DNA of 64,000 nt from Micromonospora sp. NBC_00389 (GTDB lineage: Bacteria; Actinomycetota; Actinomycetes; Mycobacteriales; Micromonosporaceae), in contig NZ_CP107947.1 in the NCBI RefSeq assembly GCF_036059255.1, positions 186,001-250,000 of the forward strand, given 5' to 3'. Shown here piece after piece: positions 8,193-17,420 of this stretch. The notes under the pieces are model-generated. The model had not been told where the DNA came from, made no database searches, and worked only from the letters and a program-made list of their open reading frames with translations. Within the stretch, counting starts at the first letter, position 1. The number at the start of each line of letters is the position of its first letter. The position numbers and the translations under genes were made by a program.

Positions 8193-9398
8193 TTGCCGCA
8201 GAACGGCCCGCCGACCGAGAACCCGGACGCGACGCCCGGTCGCCCGCCGGCCAGTCCCCCGCCGATCACTCCCTCGCCAACCGAGACGCCACGCCCGGTG
8301 CCGATCCCCGACCCGGGCGTCGACCCGGACGAGCCGCCGGCCGTCCCGTCCGGAAAGTTCGGCACGCCGGGGCGTCCGCTTCGGCGCAACAGCTTCCTGA
8401 TCGGCTTCACCGGCGCGGTCGGCGTGCTGCTGGCGTACACCCTTTATCTGGGGGTCCGCAACGCCGGCGGCATCCTGGTGCTGGTGGTGATCGCGCTCTT
8501 CCTCGCGGTCGGCCTCAACCCGGCGGTGGTCCGGCTGCGCCGCTGGAAGCTGCCGCACGGCCTGGCGGTCGCGTTGGTGGCGCTGACGGTGGTGCTGCTG
8601 CTCTGCGGCGGCGTGGTGGCGCTGGTACCGCCGATCGTGACCCAGTCCGGGCAGTTCATCGACCAGATCCCCAGCCTGGTCGAGGACCTGCGCCGCAACC
8701 CGACGGTCAATGACCTGGTGGAGCGGTACGACGTGATGGAGCGGGTGCAGAGCGCGGCCAACGCCCAGACGGTGGGCCGGGCGCTGGGCGGGGTGCTCGG
8801 CGGCGCCCAACTGATCTTCGGCACGGTGTTCCGGACGCTGACCGTGCTGGTGCTGACCATCTACTTCCTGGCCTACTTCAACCGGCTGCGCTCCCTGGGC
8901 TACGCGCTGGTGCCGCGCTCACGCCGGGAGCGCGTGCAGCTGATCGGTGACGAGATCCTGGCCAAGGTCGGCGCGTACATGGTCGGCGCGTTGAGCATCG
9001 CGGTGCTGGCCGGCGCGACCACCTTCGTGTTCGCGTTGATCGTCGGGCTGCCGTACCCCTTCGCGCTGGCCGTGGTGGTGGCGGTGACCGACCTGATCCC
9101 GCAGATCGGTGCCACCCTGGGCGCGGTGGTCGTGAGCCTGGTCGGTTTCGCCACCAGCCTGCCGGTGGGTATCGCCTGCGTGGTGTTCTTCCTCATCTAC
9201 CAGCAGGTGGAGAACTATCTGATCTACCCGAAGGTGATGCGGCGCTCGGTCGAGGTCAACGAGGTGGCCGCCCTGCTGGCCGCGCTGCTCGGGGTGGCGC
9301 TGCTGGGCGTGGTGGGCGCGCTGATCGCCATCCCCACGGTGGCCGCGCTGCAACTGATCCTGCGCGAGGTGGTGCTCCCCCGGCAGGAGACCCGCTGA
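8193..9398 (+). CDS. AI-2E family (UPF0118) membrane transporter
   Basis: A 401-residue protein. A Pro-rich cytoplasmic N-terminus of about 70 residues precedes about eight membrane segments, including FLIGFTGAVGVLLAYTLYLGV, GILVLVVIALFLAVGLNPAVV and the family-typical PYPFALAVVVAVTDLIPQIGATLGAVVVSLV and QQVENYLIYPKVM. Members move small molecules or ions; few have proven substrates. I chose the TTG at 8193 because GGAGG lies five bases upstream. It starts 13 bp after the DUF397 stop, so it is likely part of the same transcript. The convergent hydrolase ends 13 bp downstream. Confidence 0.85.
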   Translation: MPQNGPPTENPDATPGRPPASPPPITPSPTETPRPVPIPDPGVDPDEPPAVPSGKFGTPGRPLRRNSFLIGFTGAVGVLLAYTLYLGVRNAGGILVLVVIALFLAVGLNPAVVRLRRWKLPHGLAVALVALTVVLLLCGGVVALVPPIVTQSGQFIDQIPSLVEDLRRNPTVNDLVERYDVMERVQSAANAQTVGRALGGVLGGAQLIFGTVFRTLTVLVLTIYFLAYFNRLRSLGYALVPRSRRERVQLIGDEILAKVGAYMVGALSIAVLAGATTFVFALIVGLPYPFALAVVVAVTDLIPQIGATLGAVVVSLVGFATSLPVGIACVVFFLIYQQVENYLIYPKVMRRSVEVNEVAALLAALLGVALLGVVGALIAIPTVAALQLILREVVLPRQETR

Positions 9399-9411
9399 CC
9401 GGCCCCTGGGG

Positions 9412-10221
9412 TCAGTCGGCCTGGCCGGCGAGCGGCCCGGGGACGGGGACGTCGGCGAACGACGCCACCGTCCGGTCGGCGTACGCGCTGACGTCGCCGG
9501 CTTCCATCGGGCCGTCCCAGGTGGTCGGCAGCGGCACCGTGACCGCCGGGTTGACCCGACGGACGATCTCGTCGAGCACCCTCTCCGCGTCGCCGACCCA
9601 GAGGTGTTTGGCGCCCGGCACCCCCACCACCTCGGCCTGCGGCACCGCGGCGAACCGCTCCTCGGCCTCCGCCGGGCGCAGGTAGTCGTCGAACTCCGGC
9701 ACCAGGGCCACCAGCGGCCGACCGGAGGCGGCCCAGGTGGCCAGGTCTTCGGGGGCCGAGAAGCGCAGCGGCGGGGAGAGCAGGATCGCGCCGGCGATCG
9801 CCGGGTCGCAGCCGTACTTGAGCGCCAGGTCGGTGCCGAACGACCAGCCGACCAGCCAGATGTTCGGCAGTTCGGCGAACTCCGCGTACTCGATGGCGGC
9901 AGCCACGTCGAAGCGCTCGCCGACGGCCCCGTCGAAGGCCCCCTCGCTGGTGCCGCGCACGCTGCTGGTCCCCCGGGTGTTGAACCGGAGCACGGCCACG
10001 TCGGCCAGCGCGGGCAGCCGCCAGGCCGCCTTGCGGAACACGTGGCTGTCCATCATCCCGCCGTGGGTCGGCAGCGGGTGCAGACAGACCAGGGTGGCCA
10101 CCGGCGGCCGGTCGGCCGGCACGGCCAACTCGCCGACCAGCCGCAGACCATCGGCGGTGTGCAGCTCGATGTCCTCCCGGCGGCCGGGCAGGATCGACGA
10201 CGCGCGGATCGCTGTGCTCAC
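9412..10221 (-). CDS. alpha/beta hydrolase (dienelactone-hydrolase-like)
   Basis: A 269-residue cytoplasmic hydrolase without a signal peptide. The nucleophile elbow is GWSFGT, the acid is probably in VPEFDDYL, and the His in AKHLWVGD. LVCLHPLPTHGGMMDSHV and LRFNTRGTSSVRGTSEG resemble the oxyanion region of this hydrolase group. Substrate unknown. The same-strand gene upstream is 66 bp away. Confidence 0.8.
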   Translation of the reverse strand: MSTAIRASSILPGRREDIELHTADGLRLVGELAVPADRPPVATLVCLHPLPTHGGMMDSHVFRKAAWRLPALADVAVLRFNTRGTSSVRGTSEGAFDGAVGERFDVAAAIEYAEFAELPNIWLVGWSFGTDLALKYGCDPAIAGAILLSPPLRFSAPEDLATWAASGRPLVALVPEFDDYLRPAEAEERFAAVPQAEVVGVPGAKHLWVGDAERVLDEIVRRVNPAVTVPLPTTWDGPMEAGDVSAYADRTVASFADVPVPGPLAGQAD

Positions 10222-10287
10222 CGCTCAAGTCTGTCGCGAAGTCACCGCCGCCGCCCGCCCAGGCACGAACAGGGTGATCCAGGTCGC

Positions 10288-10617
10288 TCAGTAGCGCGGA
10301 GTGCCCCGGCCGCGCTGCACCGCCGGGCCACGCCGGTCGCGAGCGCGCCAGCAGCCGCTGTGCCAGTGCCGCCGGTCGGTGAGGTCACCAAGGCCGTCCG
10401 CAGGCCAGGCCACCAGGTGCGCCACGCCGGGCCGAATCTCCTGGTTACAGCCGGGGCAACGGTACGTCTTGACCGACGCCTCCGCGCCGATCCCGCGTAC
10501 CTGCCAGGCGCCGTCGGTCCACTGCTGCACCGAGGCGACGCCCTGCCGGACCCGGTCGTCGTCCAGGTTGGCGTTCTCGTCCCGGCGGGGGCGATTGCGA
10601 CGGGGGCTCACAGTCAC
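10288..10617 (-). CDS. small Cys/His zinc-ribbon-like protein, unknown
   Basis: A 109-residue protein with an Arg/Asn-rich N-terminus, QQWTDGAWQVRGIG, then a probable metal site YRCPGCNQEI...HLVAW...HWHSGCW. Similar small proteins are widespread in actinomycetes and are sometimes mislabelled as ATP/GTP-binding. The start may be the GTG at 10617 or 10611; neither has a clear ribosome-binding site. No function is proposed. Confidence 0.65.
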   Translation of the reverse strand: MTVSPRRNRPRRDENANLDDDRVRQGVASVQQWTDGAWQVRGIGAEASVKTYRCPGCNQEIRPGVAHLVAWPADGLGDLTDRRHWHSGCWRARDRRGPAVQRGRGTPRY

Positions 10618-10633
10618 CAAGCGTACGGTCCGA

Positions 10634-10665
10634 CGGGCGGGACGGCCCCACGGCCGTCCCGCCCG
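10634..10665 (-). terminator. hairpin after the tandem dehydrogenase gene
   Basis: CGGGCGGGACGGCC (10634-10647) pairs perfectly with 10652-10665 over a 4-nt loop. It lies 25 bp past the stop of the minus-strand gene at 10690. No T tract. Confidence 0.65.
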
Positions 10666-10689
10666 ACGGCTGAGATCGGCGTTGACCCG

Positions 10690-12480
10690 TCAGCGGTGCG
10701 AGTGGTCGCGGAAGCCCCGGCGGGTCTTGCGGCCCAGGTAGCCGGCGGTGACCAGGTGCTCCAGCAGCGGCGCGGGCGCGAAGCCCGGCTCGCGCAGCTC
10801 CAGGTACAGCTCCCGCTGGATGGCCAGCGAGACGTCCAACCCGACCACGTCGAGCAGGTCGAACGGGCCCATCGGGTAGCCGCAGCCCAGCTTCATGGCG
10901 TGGTCGATGTCGTCGGCCGTGGAGTAGCTGGCCTCCAGCATCTTCACCGCGTCGTTGAGGTACGGGAAGAGCAGCGCGTTGACGATGAACCCGGACCGGT
11001 CGCCGCAGACCACGGCGGTCTTGCCCAGCGCGGCGCAGACCGCCCGGGCGGTCGCGGTGGTCTCCGGGGAGGTGCGGATGGTGCGGACCACCTCGACCAG
11101 CGGCATGATCGGCGCCGGGTTGAAGAAGTGCAGCCCCACCACGTCGGCCGGCCGGTGGGTGGCCATCGCCACGTCGATCACCGGCAGGGACGAGGTGGTG
11201 GTGGCCAGCACCACGCCCGGCTTGCAGATCTCGTCGAGGCTGGCGAAGAGCGCCTTCTTCACGCTCAACTCCTCGACCACGGCCTCGACCACCAGGTCGA
11301 CGTCGGCGAGGTGGTCGAGCGCGGCCGACCAGCTGATCCGGCCCAGCGCGGCGTCCCGGTCGGCCTCGGCGAGCTTGCCGCGCACCACGCCCTTGTTCAG
11401 CGAGGTCTTCACCGCCTCGCAGACCTTTGCGGACTTCTCCGCGCCCCGGGTCACCGAGACGACCTCGTAGCCGGCCTTCGCGAAGACCTCGATGATCCCG
11501 GTGGCCATCGTCCCCGAGCCGACCACGCCAACCTTGGTGATGGCCCGCGCGCCGTCGGCGAGCGCGACCTCCGAGGCCAGCGGCGTCGCCTCGTCCGGTA
11601 CGACCACCGGCGAGCCGGGCCGCTCGTAGGTGTAGAAGCCCCGGCCGGACTTCCGGCCGAGCAGCCCCGCCGTCACCATCTGCTTGAGCAGCGGCACCGG
11701 GGCGTGCCGGCGGTCCCGCCCGCCGCGCCGGTACATGGTGTCCAGGATCTCGTACGCGGTGTCCAGGCCGATCAGGTCCATCAGCGCCAGCGGGCCCATC
11801 GGCAGGCCGCAGCCGAGCTTCATGGCGGCGTCGATGTCCTCTCGGGTCGCGTAGTGCGACTCGAACATGCCGACCGCGTGGTTGAGGTAGCCGAAGAGCA
11901 GCGCGTTGGCGATGAAGCCGGCGCGGTCGTTGATGGTGACGTCGACCTTGCCGAGCCGGGCGCAGAGCGCCTCCACGTCGGCGACCACCTCGGGCGCGGT
12001 GACCACGGTGCGGACCACCTCGACCAGCTTCATCACCGGCGCGGGGTTGAAGAAGTGGATGCCGATCACCTGGTTGGGCCGGGTGGTGGCCACCGAGATC
12101 TCGGTGACGCTCAGCGACGAGGTGTTGGTGGCCAGGATGGTTTCCGGCCGGCAGACCCGGTCCAGCTCCGCGAAGATCCGCTGCTTAAGGTCCAGGTGCT
12201 CGGGCACCGCCTCGATGACCAGGTCGACGGAGTGCAGCGCGTCCAGCCCGACCGCGAAGTGCACCCGCTCGTGCAGGGCGTCCCGGTCCGCCGCGGCGAG
12301 CTTGCCCTTGGCCACCGCACGGTCGGTGGAGCCGGTGAGGGTGACCCGGCCACGCTCCAGCGCCGGCTCGGAGATCTCGACCGCCACCACGTCGATGCCA
12401 TTGCGGGCGAAGACCTCGACGATGCCGGCACCCATGGTGCCCAGCCCCACAACGCCTACGGTGCTGAACTCGCGCGCCAC
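10690..12480 (-). CDS. tandem (duplicated) 3-hydroxybutyryl-CoA dehydrogenase
   Basis: A 596-residue protein made of two complete copies of the roughly 285-residue 3-hydroxyacyl-CoA dehydrogenase fold. Copy 1 has the NAD loop VGLGTMGAGI (about 10-19), copy 2 VGSGTMATGI (about 317-326). Both contain NTSSL/TTSSL, HFFNPAP, DRAGFI/DRSGFI and the C-terminal GRKSGRGFYTY or GRKTRRGF. It oxidises or forms 3-hydroxybutyryl-CoA, two steps before Ccr. In copy 2 the NTS motif reads TTTSS, a possible sign of weakened activity. The start codon is 30 bp downstream of a predicted shared operator. A single-domain paralogue is at 23.4 kb. Confidence 0.9.
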   Translation of the reverse strand: MAREFSTVGVVGLGTMGAGIVEVFARNGIDVVAVEISEPALERGRVTLTGSTDRAVAKGKLAAADRDALHERVHFAVGLDALHSVDLVIEAVPEHLDLKQRIFAELDRVCRPETILATNTSSLSVTEISVATTRPNQVIGIHFFNPAPVMKLVEVVRTVVTAPEVVADVEALCARLGKVDVTINDRAGFIANALLFGYLNHAVGMFESHYATREDIDAAMKLGCGLPMGPLALMDLIGLDTAYEILDTMYRRGGRDRRHAPVPLLKQMVTAGLLGRKSGRGFYTYERPGSPVVVPDEATPLASEVALADGARAITKVGVVGSGTMATGIIEVFAKAGYEVVSVTRGAEKSAKVCEAVKTSLNKGVVRGKLAEADRDAALGRISWSAALDHLADVDLVVEAVVEELSVKKALFASLDEICKPGVVLATTTSSLPVIDVAMATHRPADVVGLHFFNPAPIMPLVEVVRTIRTSPETTATARAVCAALGKTAVVCGDRSGFIVNALLFPYLNDAVKMLEASYSTADDIDHAMKLGCGYPMGPFDLLDVVGLDVSLAIQRELYLELREPGFAPAPLLEHLVTAGYLGRKTRRGFRDHSHR

Positions 12481-12510
12481 GACCGGCCTCCCCAGACAGT
12501 CCGCACGACC

Positions 12511-12526
12511 ACTGAACGGCCGCTAA
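12511..12526 (-). promoter_or_regulatory. candidate shared operator, site 3 of 5 (tandem dehydrogenase)
   Basis: Read on the minus strand: TTAGCGGCCGTTCAGT. It is 30 bp upstream of the dehydrogenase start and shares the core CCGTTCAGT exactly with the ccr and mutase sites. Confidence 0.55.
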
Positions 12527-12627
12527 GGTTATGCGCGCGAGTCTGCCACGTGACGCACAGTTGTCGAGGCGCCGTGGCATATTTCACCCACGACGACACC
12601 GTCTGACCGGGTTGCCGAGGCTCCGCT

Positions 12628-13692
12628 TCAGCTCGCCGGGACAGTGGTCAGCGCCAGCAGCTCCGAGACGAACGCCGCCGGCCGCTCCAGGTGCGGACTG
12701 TGCCCACAGCCGGGCAGCACCACCTCGTGGTACGCGCCACCGGCCGCCGCGTACCGCTCCAGCACCGCCCGGGTCTGGCCGATCATCGGCTGCGCCGGGC
12801 AGTTCTCCTCACCAGGCCAGCCGGGCACCACACCCAGCGAGCCCAGGTACGCCAGGTCGAACAGCGAGGTGTCCGACACGATCACGTCGGCGTCGCCGCG
12901 TACCCAGGTGACCGGGGGCTTGTCGGCGACGGCCACCAGCTCGTCGGCGAGCCGGAACCAGGTCGGCGCGAGCGCGTTGAGCACCCCGCGCTCCCCCGGC
13001 GCCATGCCCGGCCAGTTCTCCGAGGACGCCGCCGTGCCGGGGTAGTTGTCGTCCCCGGTCGCGGTGGAGAGCAGGCTGTCCAGCAGCAGTTCCTCGTCCG
13101 CGCCCAGCGACGCCGGATCAGCCACGTAGGTGGCCCGCAGCACGGCGCGTGGGCTGGTCTGGGCGTCCGGGCTCCGGTCGTGGGCGGCCAGCCGGGCGAC
13201 GAAGTCAGCGTTGGCCGTGCCGGCGCCGGTCCCCGCGAAGTCGGCGGTGGTCGGTGTACCGACCAGGTCGCGGGTGCCACCGAAGCCGTACGGGGAGACC
13301 GGCGCGGCGAGCAGCAGCGCTCCCACCCGGTGTGGGTGGTCGACCAGCAGCCGCATCGCCACGCCCCCGCCGAGGGAGTGCCCGACCACCACTGGGCGGG
13401 CGTCGGCGGTGCCGAAGAGCGTCGGGTCGTCCAGCAGCGCGGCCACGTCGTCGGCGAAGTCCGTCAGCCCTCGGGTGGCGTTCACCGGGGCGGTCTCGGA
13501 GTCGCCGTAGCCGCGCAGGTCCGGGGCGACCACCCGCAGCGTCGGCGGCAGCCGCCGGACCAGCGGCTCCCAGAACAGCGCGGACGAGCAGTTGCCGTGG
13601 ATCAGCAGCACCGGGATGCCGTCTGGCGGGCCTGCCACCCGTACCGCCTGGGTGATGCCGTTCGCCGTCACGGTCCGCTGCTCGGTCTCCAT
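12628..13692 (-). CDS. alpha/beta hydrolase
   Basis: A 354-residue alpha/beta hydrolase: VLLIHGNCSSALFW (oxyanion strand), LRGYGDSE, nucleophile elbow VVGHSLGGGVAMRLL, and C-terminal GCGHSPHLERPAAF carrying the catalytic His. It is long for the family because of an insertion of about 100 residues after PVSPYGFGG. The ATG at 13692 (METEQRTVTANG) starts at the first conserved strand; a GTG 48 bases upstream is possible. No signal peptide. Substrate unknown. Confidence 0.8.
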   Translation of the reverse strand: METEQRTVTANGITQAVRVAGPPDGIPVLLIHGNCSSALFWEPLVRRLPPTLRVVAPDLRGYGDSETAPVNATRGLTDFADDVAALLDDPTLFGTADARPVVVGHSLGGGVAMRLLVDHPHRVGALLLAAPVSPYGFGGTRDLVGTPTTADFAGTGAGTANADFVARLAAHDRSPDAQTSPRAVLRATYVADPASLGADEELLLDSLLSTATGDDNYPGTAASSENWPGMAPGERGVLNALAPTWFRLADELVAVADKPPVTWVRGDADVIVSDTSLFDLAYLGSLGVVPGWPGEENCPAQPMIGQTRAVLERYAAAGGAYHEVVLPGCGHSPHLERPAAFVSELLALTTVPAS

Positions 13693-13789
13693 TCGCGGGA
13701 TGGTGCCACGCCCGCCGACGCCGGTCCATGTGCCAGCCACCCATCCGCGGTCCGCCGCGAATGTGGCCCACCGGCATCCGAGTGAGGGG

Positions 13790-14206
13790 TCAGCGGCGCG
13801 CGGAGGGCGGTGTGGCCAGGGGCAGAGGCAGCGTCGGCCGGATGTCGCGCCGGGACGGGCCGAAGCTGAGCCCGACCGGATCGGTGTGGGCCACCCCCGG
13901 GTCGAACAGGCGCAGCTCGGTGCGGCCGATCCGGATCAGGTCGCCGTCGGAGAGTCGTTCCACCTCGGTGATCCGGCAGTCGTTGAGCCAGGTGCCGTTG
14001 GTGGAGCCCAGGTCCCGGAGCGAGGCGCCCTCCGGGGCCAGCCACACCTCCGCGTGCCGACGGCTCAGGTGCGGGTCGTTGATGACCACATGACCGGTCG
14101 GGGCGCGACCGATCACCTGCGGCTCGGCCCGCAGTCGAAAGCTCGCCCCGCGCATCGGCCCACCTGCGACCGTCAACAGTGGCCTCAGTTCCGGATGTTC
14201 GTCCAT
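13790..14206 (-). CDS. FHA-domain protein
   Basis: A 138-residue protein that is almost entirely one forkhead-associated domain (about 20-100): VIGR, DPHLSRRHAEV and LGSTNGTWLN are the phosphothreonine-binding loops. It should bind a phosphorylated partner of a Ser/Thr kinase; no kinase gene is in the window. The C-terminal 35 residues are Pro/Arg-rich. Confidence 0.85.
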   Translation of the reverse strand: MDEHPELRPLLTVAGGPMRGASFRLRAEPQVIGRAPTGHVVINDPHLSRRHAEVWLAPEGASLRDLGSTNGTWLNDCRITEVERLSDGDLIRIGRTELRLFDPGVAHTDPVGLSFGPSRRDIRPTLPLPLATPPSARR

Positions 14207-14268
14207 CGACAGTCATCCCTCCACCCACACCGTCACTCCGCGCGTCAGCCTGCCACCAGACGGTAATC

Positions 14269-14290
14269 GTCAATATTGACCGGCCGGTCA
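14269..14290. promoter_or_regulatory. two overlapping palindromes, possible operator
   Basis: GTCAATATTGAC (14269-14280) and TGACCGGCCGGTCA (14277-14290) share four bases, in an AT-rich spot (TAATCGTCAATATTG). They sit in the 254-bp gap between the divergent FHA and aldehyde dehydrogenase genes. Regulator unknown. Confidence 0.4.
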
Positions 14291-14448
14291 GCTCCGCGCC
14301 ACCGCCCGGCCACCTCCCGTTCGACGATTCGGACGGGCGACATCCGGCCCCAAGGCCCCGAACTGCTCTGATCAACGAGTGGGCGGGTCGATGCGACTCC
14401 CGTCCCGCCGGCCCGAATCAGGGCCTACCGGCGAGTAATCTCCGGGTC

Positions 14449-14460
14449 TAGACTTCCGCC
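14449..14460 (+). promoter_or_regulatory. -10 box of a leaderless promoter for the aldehyde dehydrogenase
   Basis: TAGACT (14449-14454), then six bases, then the ATG. This spacing makes the start codon the likely first transcribed base. No ribosome-binding site is present. Confidence 0.55.
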
Positions 14461-15951
14461 ATGACGGCTGTTCATGTCCCGGGCACCCCGGTCATCGATG
14501 CGGGCCTGCTGGTGTCCACCAGCCCGGCCACCGGCGCCGAGGCCGGTCGCTTCCCCGTCGCCACCGACGTGCGGCAGGCCGTTGACCGCGCCCGCGCCGC
14601 GGGCGAGTGGTGGGCCGGCCTGGGCTTCACCGGCCGTCGGGCGCGGCTGCTGCGCTGGCGCGCCCTGCTCGCCAAGCGGATCGAGCAGCTCGCCGAGCTG
14701 ATGCACCTCGAGGGCGGCAAGCCCGTCGCCGACGCCATCGTCGAGATCGTCACCGCGATCGAGCACGTCGACTGGGCCGCCCGCAACGCCGGCCGGGTGC
14801 TCGGCCCGCGCCGGGTGCGGTCCCGGCTCATCCTCGCCGAGTTCTCCGGGCACCTCGAATACCAGCCGTACGGCGTGGTCGGCGTCCTCGCGCCGTGGAA
14901 CTATCCGGTCCTCACCCCGATCGGCTCCGCGGCGTACGCCCTCGCCGCCGGCAACGCCGTGGTGTTCAAGCCGAGCGAGTACACGCCGGCAATCGGCCAG
15001 TGGCTGGTGGACAGCTTCGCCGAGGTCGTCCCCGAGCAGCCCGTGTTCACCGCCGTGCACGGGCTGGGCGACGTGGGCGCCGCGCTGTGCCGCTCCGGGG
15101 TGAACAAGGTGGCCTTCACCGGCTCCACGGCGACCGGCCGGAAGGTGATGGCCGCCTGCGCCGAGACGCTGACCCCGGTGGTCATCGAGGGCGGCGGCAA
15201 GGACGCCATGATCGTCGACAGCGACGCCGACCTGGACGCCGCCGCAACGGCGTGCGTCTGGGGCGGCATGACCAACGCCGGCCAGACCTGCATCGGCATC
15301 GAGCGGGTGTACGCCGTCGACCCGATCTTCGACGCCTTCGTCGACAAGGTGGTGGCCCGTGCGGGCCGGCTGACCGTTGGGCCGGACGGCGAGGACATCG
15401 GCCCGATCACCATGCCCGGTCAGATCGACGTGATCCGCCGCCACATCGAGGACGCGGTCAGCTCCGGTGGGCGCGCCGTGCTCGGCGGCCCGAGTGCGGT
15501 GCAGCCGCCGTACGTGCACCCGACCGTGCTCGTGGACGTACCGGAAGAGTCGGCCGCCGTCCGCGAGGAGACCTTCGGGCCGACGCTGACCATCAGCCGG
15601 GTCCGCGACGCCGACGAGGCCGTCGCCCGGGCCAACGCGCTGCCGTACGGGCTCGGTGGTTCGGTCTTCGGCCGGCGCCGCGCGGTGACCATCGCCCGAC
15701 GGCTGCGCTCCGGGATGGCGTCGGTCAACTCCACCCTGACCTTCGCCGGGATGTCCACCCTGCCGTTCGGCGGGGTCGGCGACTCCGGCTTCGGGCGGAT
15801 CCACGGCGAGGACGGCTTGCGCGAGTTCGGCCGGACAAAGGCGATCACCCGCCGGCGAGCCCGGTCACTGCTGCCGTCGATGACCTTCGAGCGGACCCCG
15901 GCCGACGTCGCCCGACTGGTCAAGACCATCAAGATGCTGTACGGGCGGTGA
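14461..15951 (+). CDS. aldehyde dehydrogenase (succinate-semialdehyde-type)
   Basis: A 496-residue NAD(P)-dependent aldehyde dehydrogenase. Visible are GVVGVLAPWNYPVLTP, the cofactor Lys in VVFKPSEYTP, VAFTGSTATGRKVM, the general base Glu in VVIEGGGKDAM, the catalytic Cys in NAGQTCIGIERVYA, and EETFGPTLTISRV. The closest named group by eye is actinobacterial succinate-semialdehyde dehydrogenase (GabD2-like), but the aldehyde is not certain. The C-terminal extension (RRRARSLLPSMTFERTPADVARLVKTIKMLYGR) is usual for that group. The convergent nucS ends 3 bp downstream. Confidence 0.85.
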   Translation: MTAVHVPGTPVIDAGLLVSTSPATGAEAGRFPVATDVRQAVDRARAAGEWWAGLGFTGRRARLLRWRALLAKRIEQLAELMHLEGGKPVADAIVEIVTAIEHVDWAARNAGRVLGPRRVRSRLILAEFSGHLEYQPYGVVGVLAPWNYPVLTPIGSAAYALAAGNAVVFKPSEYTPAIGQWLVDSFAEVVPEQPVFTAVHGLGDVGAALCRSGVNKVAFTGSTATGRKVMAACAETLTPVVIEGGGKDAMIVDSDADLDAAATACVWGGMTNAGQTCIGIERVYAVDPIFDAFVDKVVARAGRLTVGPDGEDIGPITMPGQIDVIRRHIEDAVSSGGRAVLGGPSAVQPPYVHPTVLVDVPEESAAVREETFGPTLTISRVRDADEAVARANALPYGLGGSVFGRRRAVTIARRLRSGMASVNSTLTFAGMSTLPFGGVGDSGFGRIHGEDGLREFGRTKAITRRRARSLLPSMTFERTPADVARLVKTIKMLYGR

Positions 15952-15954
15952 CTC

Positions 15955-16614
15955 TCAGAAGAGGGTCAGCTCGTCCTTCTCGATGCCCCGCAGCTTGTCG
16001 TAATCCACCACCACGCACCGGATGCCCCGGTCGGCGGCGAGCACCCGCGCCTGCGGCTTGATCTCCTGCGCGGCGAAGACCCCGGCGACCGGGGTGAGCA
16101 GCGGGTCGCGGTTCATCAACTCGAGATAGCGGGTGAGCTGCTCCACCCCGTCGATCTCACCGCGCCGTTTGACCTCGACGGCGACCGCGCCCTGGTTGGC
16201 GTCCCGGCAGAGCAGGTCGACCGGACCGATCGCCGTCATGTACTCGCGGCGGACCAGCGTGTACCCCTCGCCCAACGTGCCCGGGTTGGCCGCCAGCAAC
16301 TCCTGCAGGTGCGCCTCCACCCCGTCCTTGCGCAGGCCGGGATCCAGCCCCAGCTCGTACGAGGTGTCCTGGAAGATCTCCTCCAGGGTGATCCGCAGCT
16401 CCTCGCCGGCCTTGTTGACCACCCGCCACACACCGGGGGCCTCCTCCAGCCGACACGGCGGGCTCATCCAGTTCAACGGCTTGTACGCCCGGTCGTCGGC
16501 ATGGATCGACACCGACCCGTCCGCCTTCACCATCAGGAGCCTGGTGGCCAGCGGCAGGTGAGCCGAGAGCCGTCCGACGTAGTCCACAGAGCACTTCGCA
16601 ATGACCAACCGCAC
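15955..16614 (-). CDS. nucS: endonuclease NucS (mismatch-specific)
   Basis: A 219-residue NucS/EndoMS nuclease. In actinobacteria it replaces MutS/MutL by cutting both strands at certain mismatches, working with the sliding clamp. The GTG at 16614 begins the conserved [21 protein letters not shown]. The C-terminal nuclease core is visible as [22 protein letters not shown] (Asp133) and [24 protein letters not shown] (Glu147, Lys149), with [21 protein letters not shown]. Family length and ending are intact. It is 71 bp from the divergent DUF4126 gene. Confidence 0.93.
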   Translation of the reverse strand: MRLVIAKCSVDYVGRLSAHLPLATRLLMVKADGSVSIHADDRAYKPLNWMSPPCRLEEAPGVWRVVNKAGEELRITLEEIFQDTSYELGLDPGLRKDGVEAHLQELLAANPGTLGEGYTLVRREYMTAIGPVDLLCRDANQGAVAVEVKRRGEIDGVEQLTRYLELMNRDPLLTPVAGVFAAQEIKPQARVLAADRGIRCVVVDYDKLRGIEKDELTLF

Positions 16615-16685
16615 CCGACGAGGGTAGCCGAGCACCCACCGGTCGCCAGCGAGCGGCACTGGCGCGTCGATGCGATGCTGAGACC

Positions 16686-17303
16686 GTGCTCGAAGTCCTC
16701 ACCGGTACCGGACTCGCCGCGTCGGCGGGGCTGAACGCCTACATCCCCCTGCTCACCCTCTGTCTGCTCGCCCGCTACACCGACCTGATCGACCTGCCCA
16801 GCGGCTGGACGTGGCTCGGCAACGGCTGGGTCATCGTCATCCTGGCCGCCCTGCTCGCCGTGGAGATGGTGGCGGACAAGGTGCCGGTGGTCGACCACGT
16901 CAACGACGTGGTGCAGACCGTGGTCCGACCCACCGCCGGCGGCCTGGCCTTCGGCGCCGGATCATCGTCGGAGACGGTGACGGTCAGCGACCCGGCGAGC
17001 TTCTTCTCGTCCCACCAGTGGGTGCCGGTGGTCGTCGGCGTTCTGCTCGCGTTCGGCGTACACCTGCTCAAGTCCGCCGCGCGGCCGGTGGTCAACGCCA
17101 CCACCGCCGGGTTCGGTGCCCCGGTGGCCAGCACCGCCGAGGACGCCACCAGCGTGTTGGTCTCACTGGCGGCGATCCTCCTGCCGGTGTTGGTGCTCGC
17201 CTTCCTGCTCGGCCTCGTGGCGTTCGTCTACTGGTTCCTGCGCCGGCGCTCCGAACGTTGCCGGGAACGCCAGGCAGCCCGCGCCGCCGGCTTCCGCGTC
17301 TGA
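16686..17303 (+). CDS. DUF4126 membrane protein
   Basis: A 205-residue membrane protein with about four to five hydrophobic segments ([88 protein letters not shown]). The motifs GLNAY, KVPVVDH and [17 protein letters not shown] are typical of DUF4126. Function unknown. GTG start at 16686. Confidence 0.8.
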   Translation: MLEVLTGTGLAASAGLNAYIPLLTLCLLARYTDLIDLPSGWTWLGNGWVIVILAALLAVEMVADKVPVVDHVNDVVQTVVRPTAGGLAFGAGSSSETVTVSDPASFFSSHQWVPVVVGVLLAFGVHLLKSAARPVVNATTAGFGAPVASTAEDATSVLVSLAAILLPVLVLAFLLGLVAFVYWFLRRRSERCRERQAARAAGFRV

Positions 17304-17358
17304 CGGCTGGCGCGCCCAGGTTCGCCTGTTGTCCAGGTTCGTCGTGACCCTGGACATG

Positions 17359-17398
17359 CCGCTGGCCGGCACCCCGGGTTGGGGGTGCCGGCCAGCGG
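17359..17398. terminator. bidirectional terminator
   Basis: A perfect 17-bp stem (17359-17375 CCGCTGGCCGGCACCCC with 17382-17398) and a 6-nt loop lie between the convergent DUF4126 gene and the secreted protein gene. Confidence 0.8.
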
Positions 17399-17420
17399 TC
17401 GGTTCATGCGGTGCTGTGAG

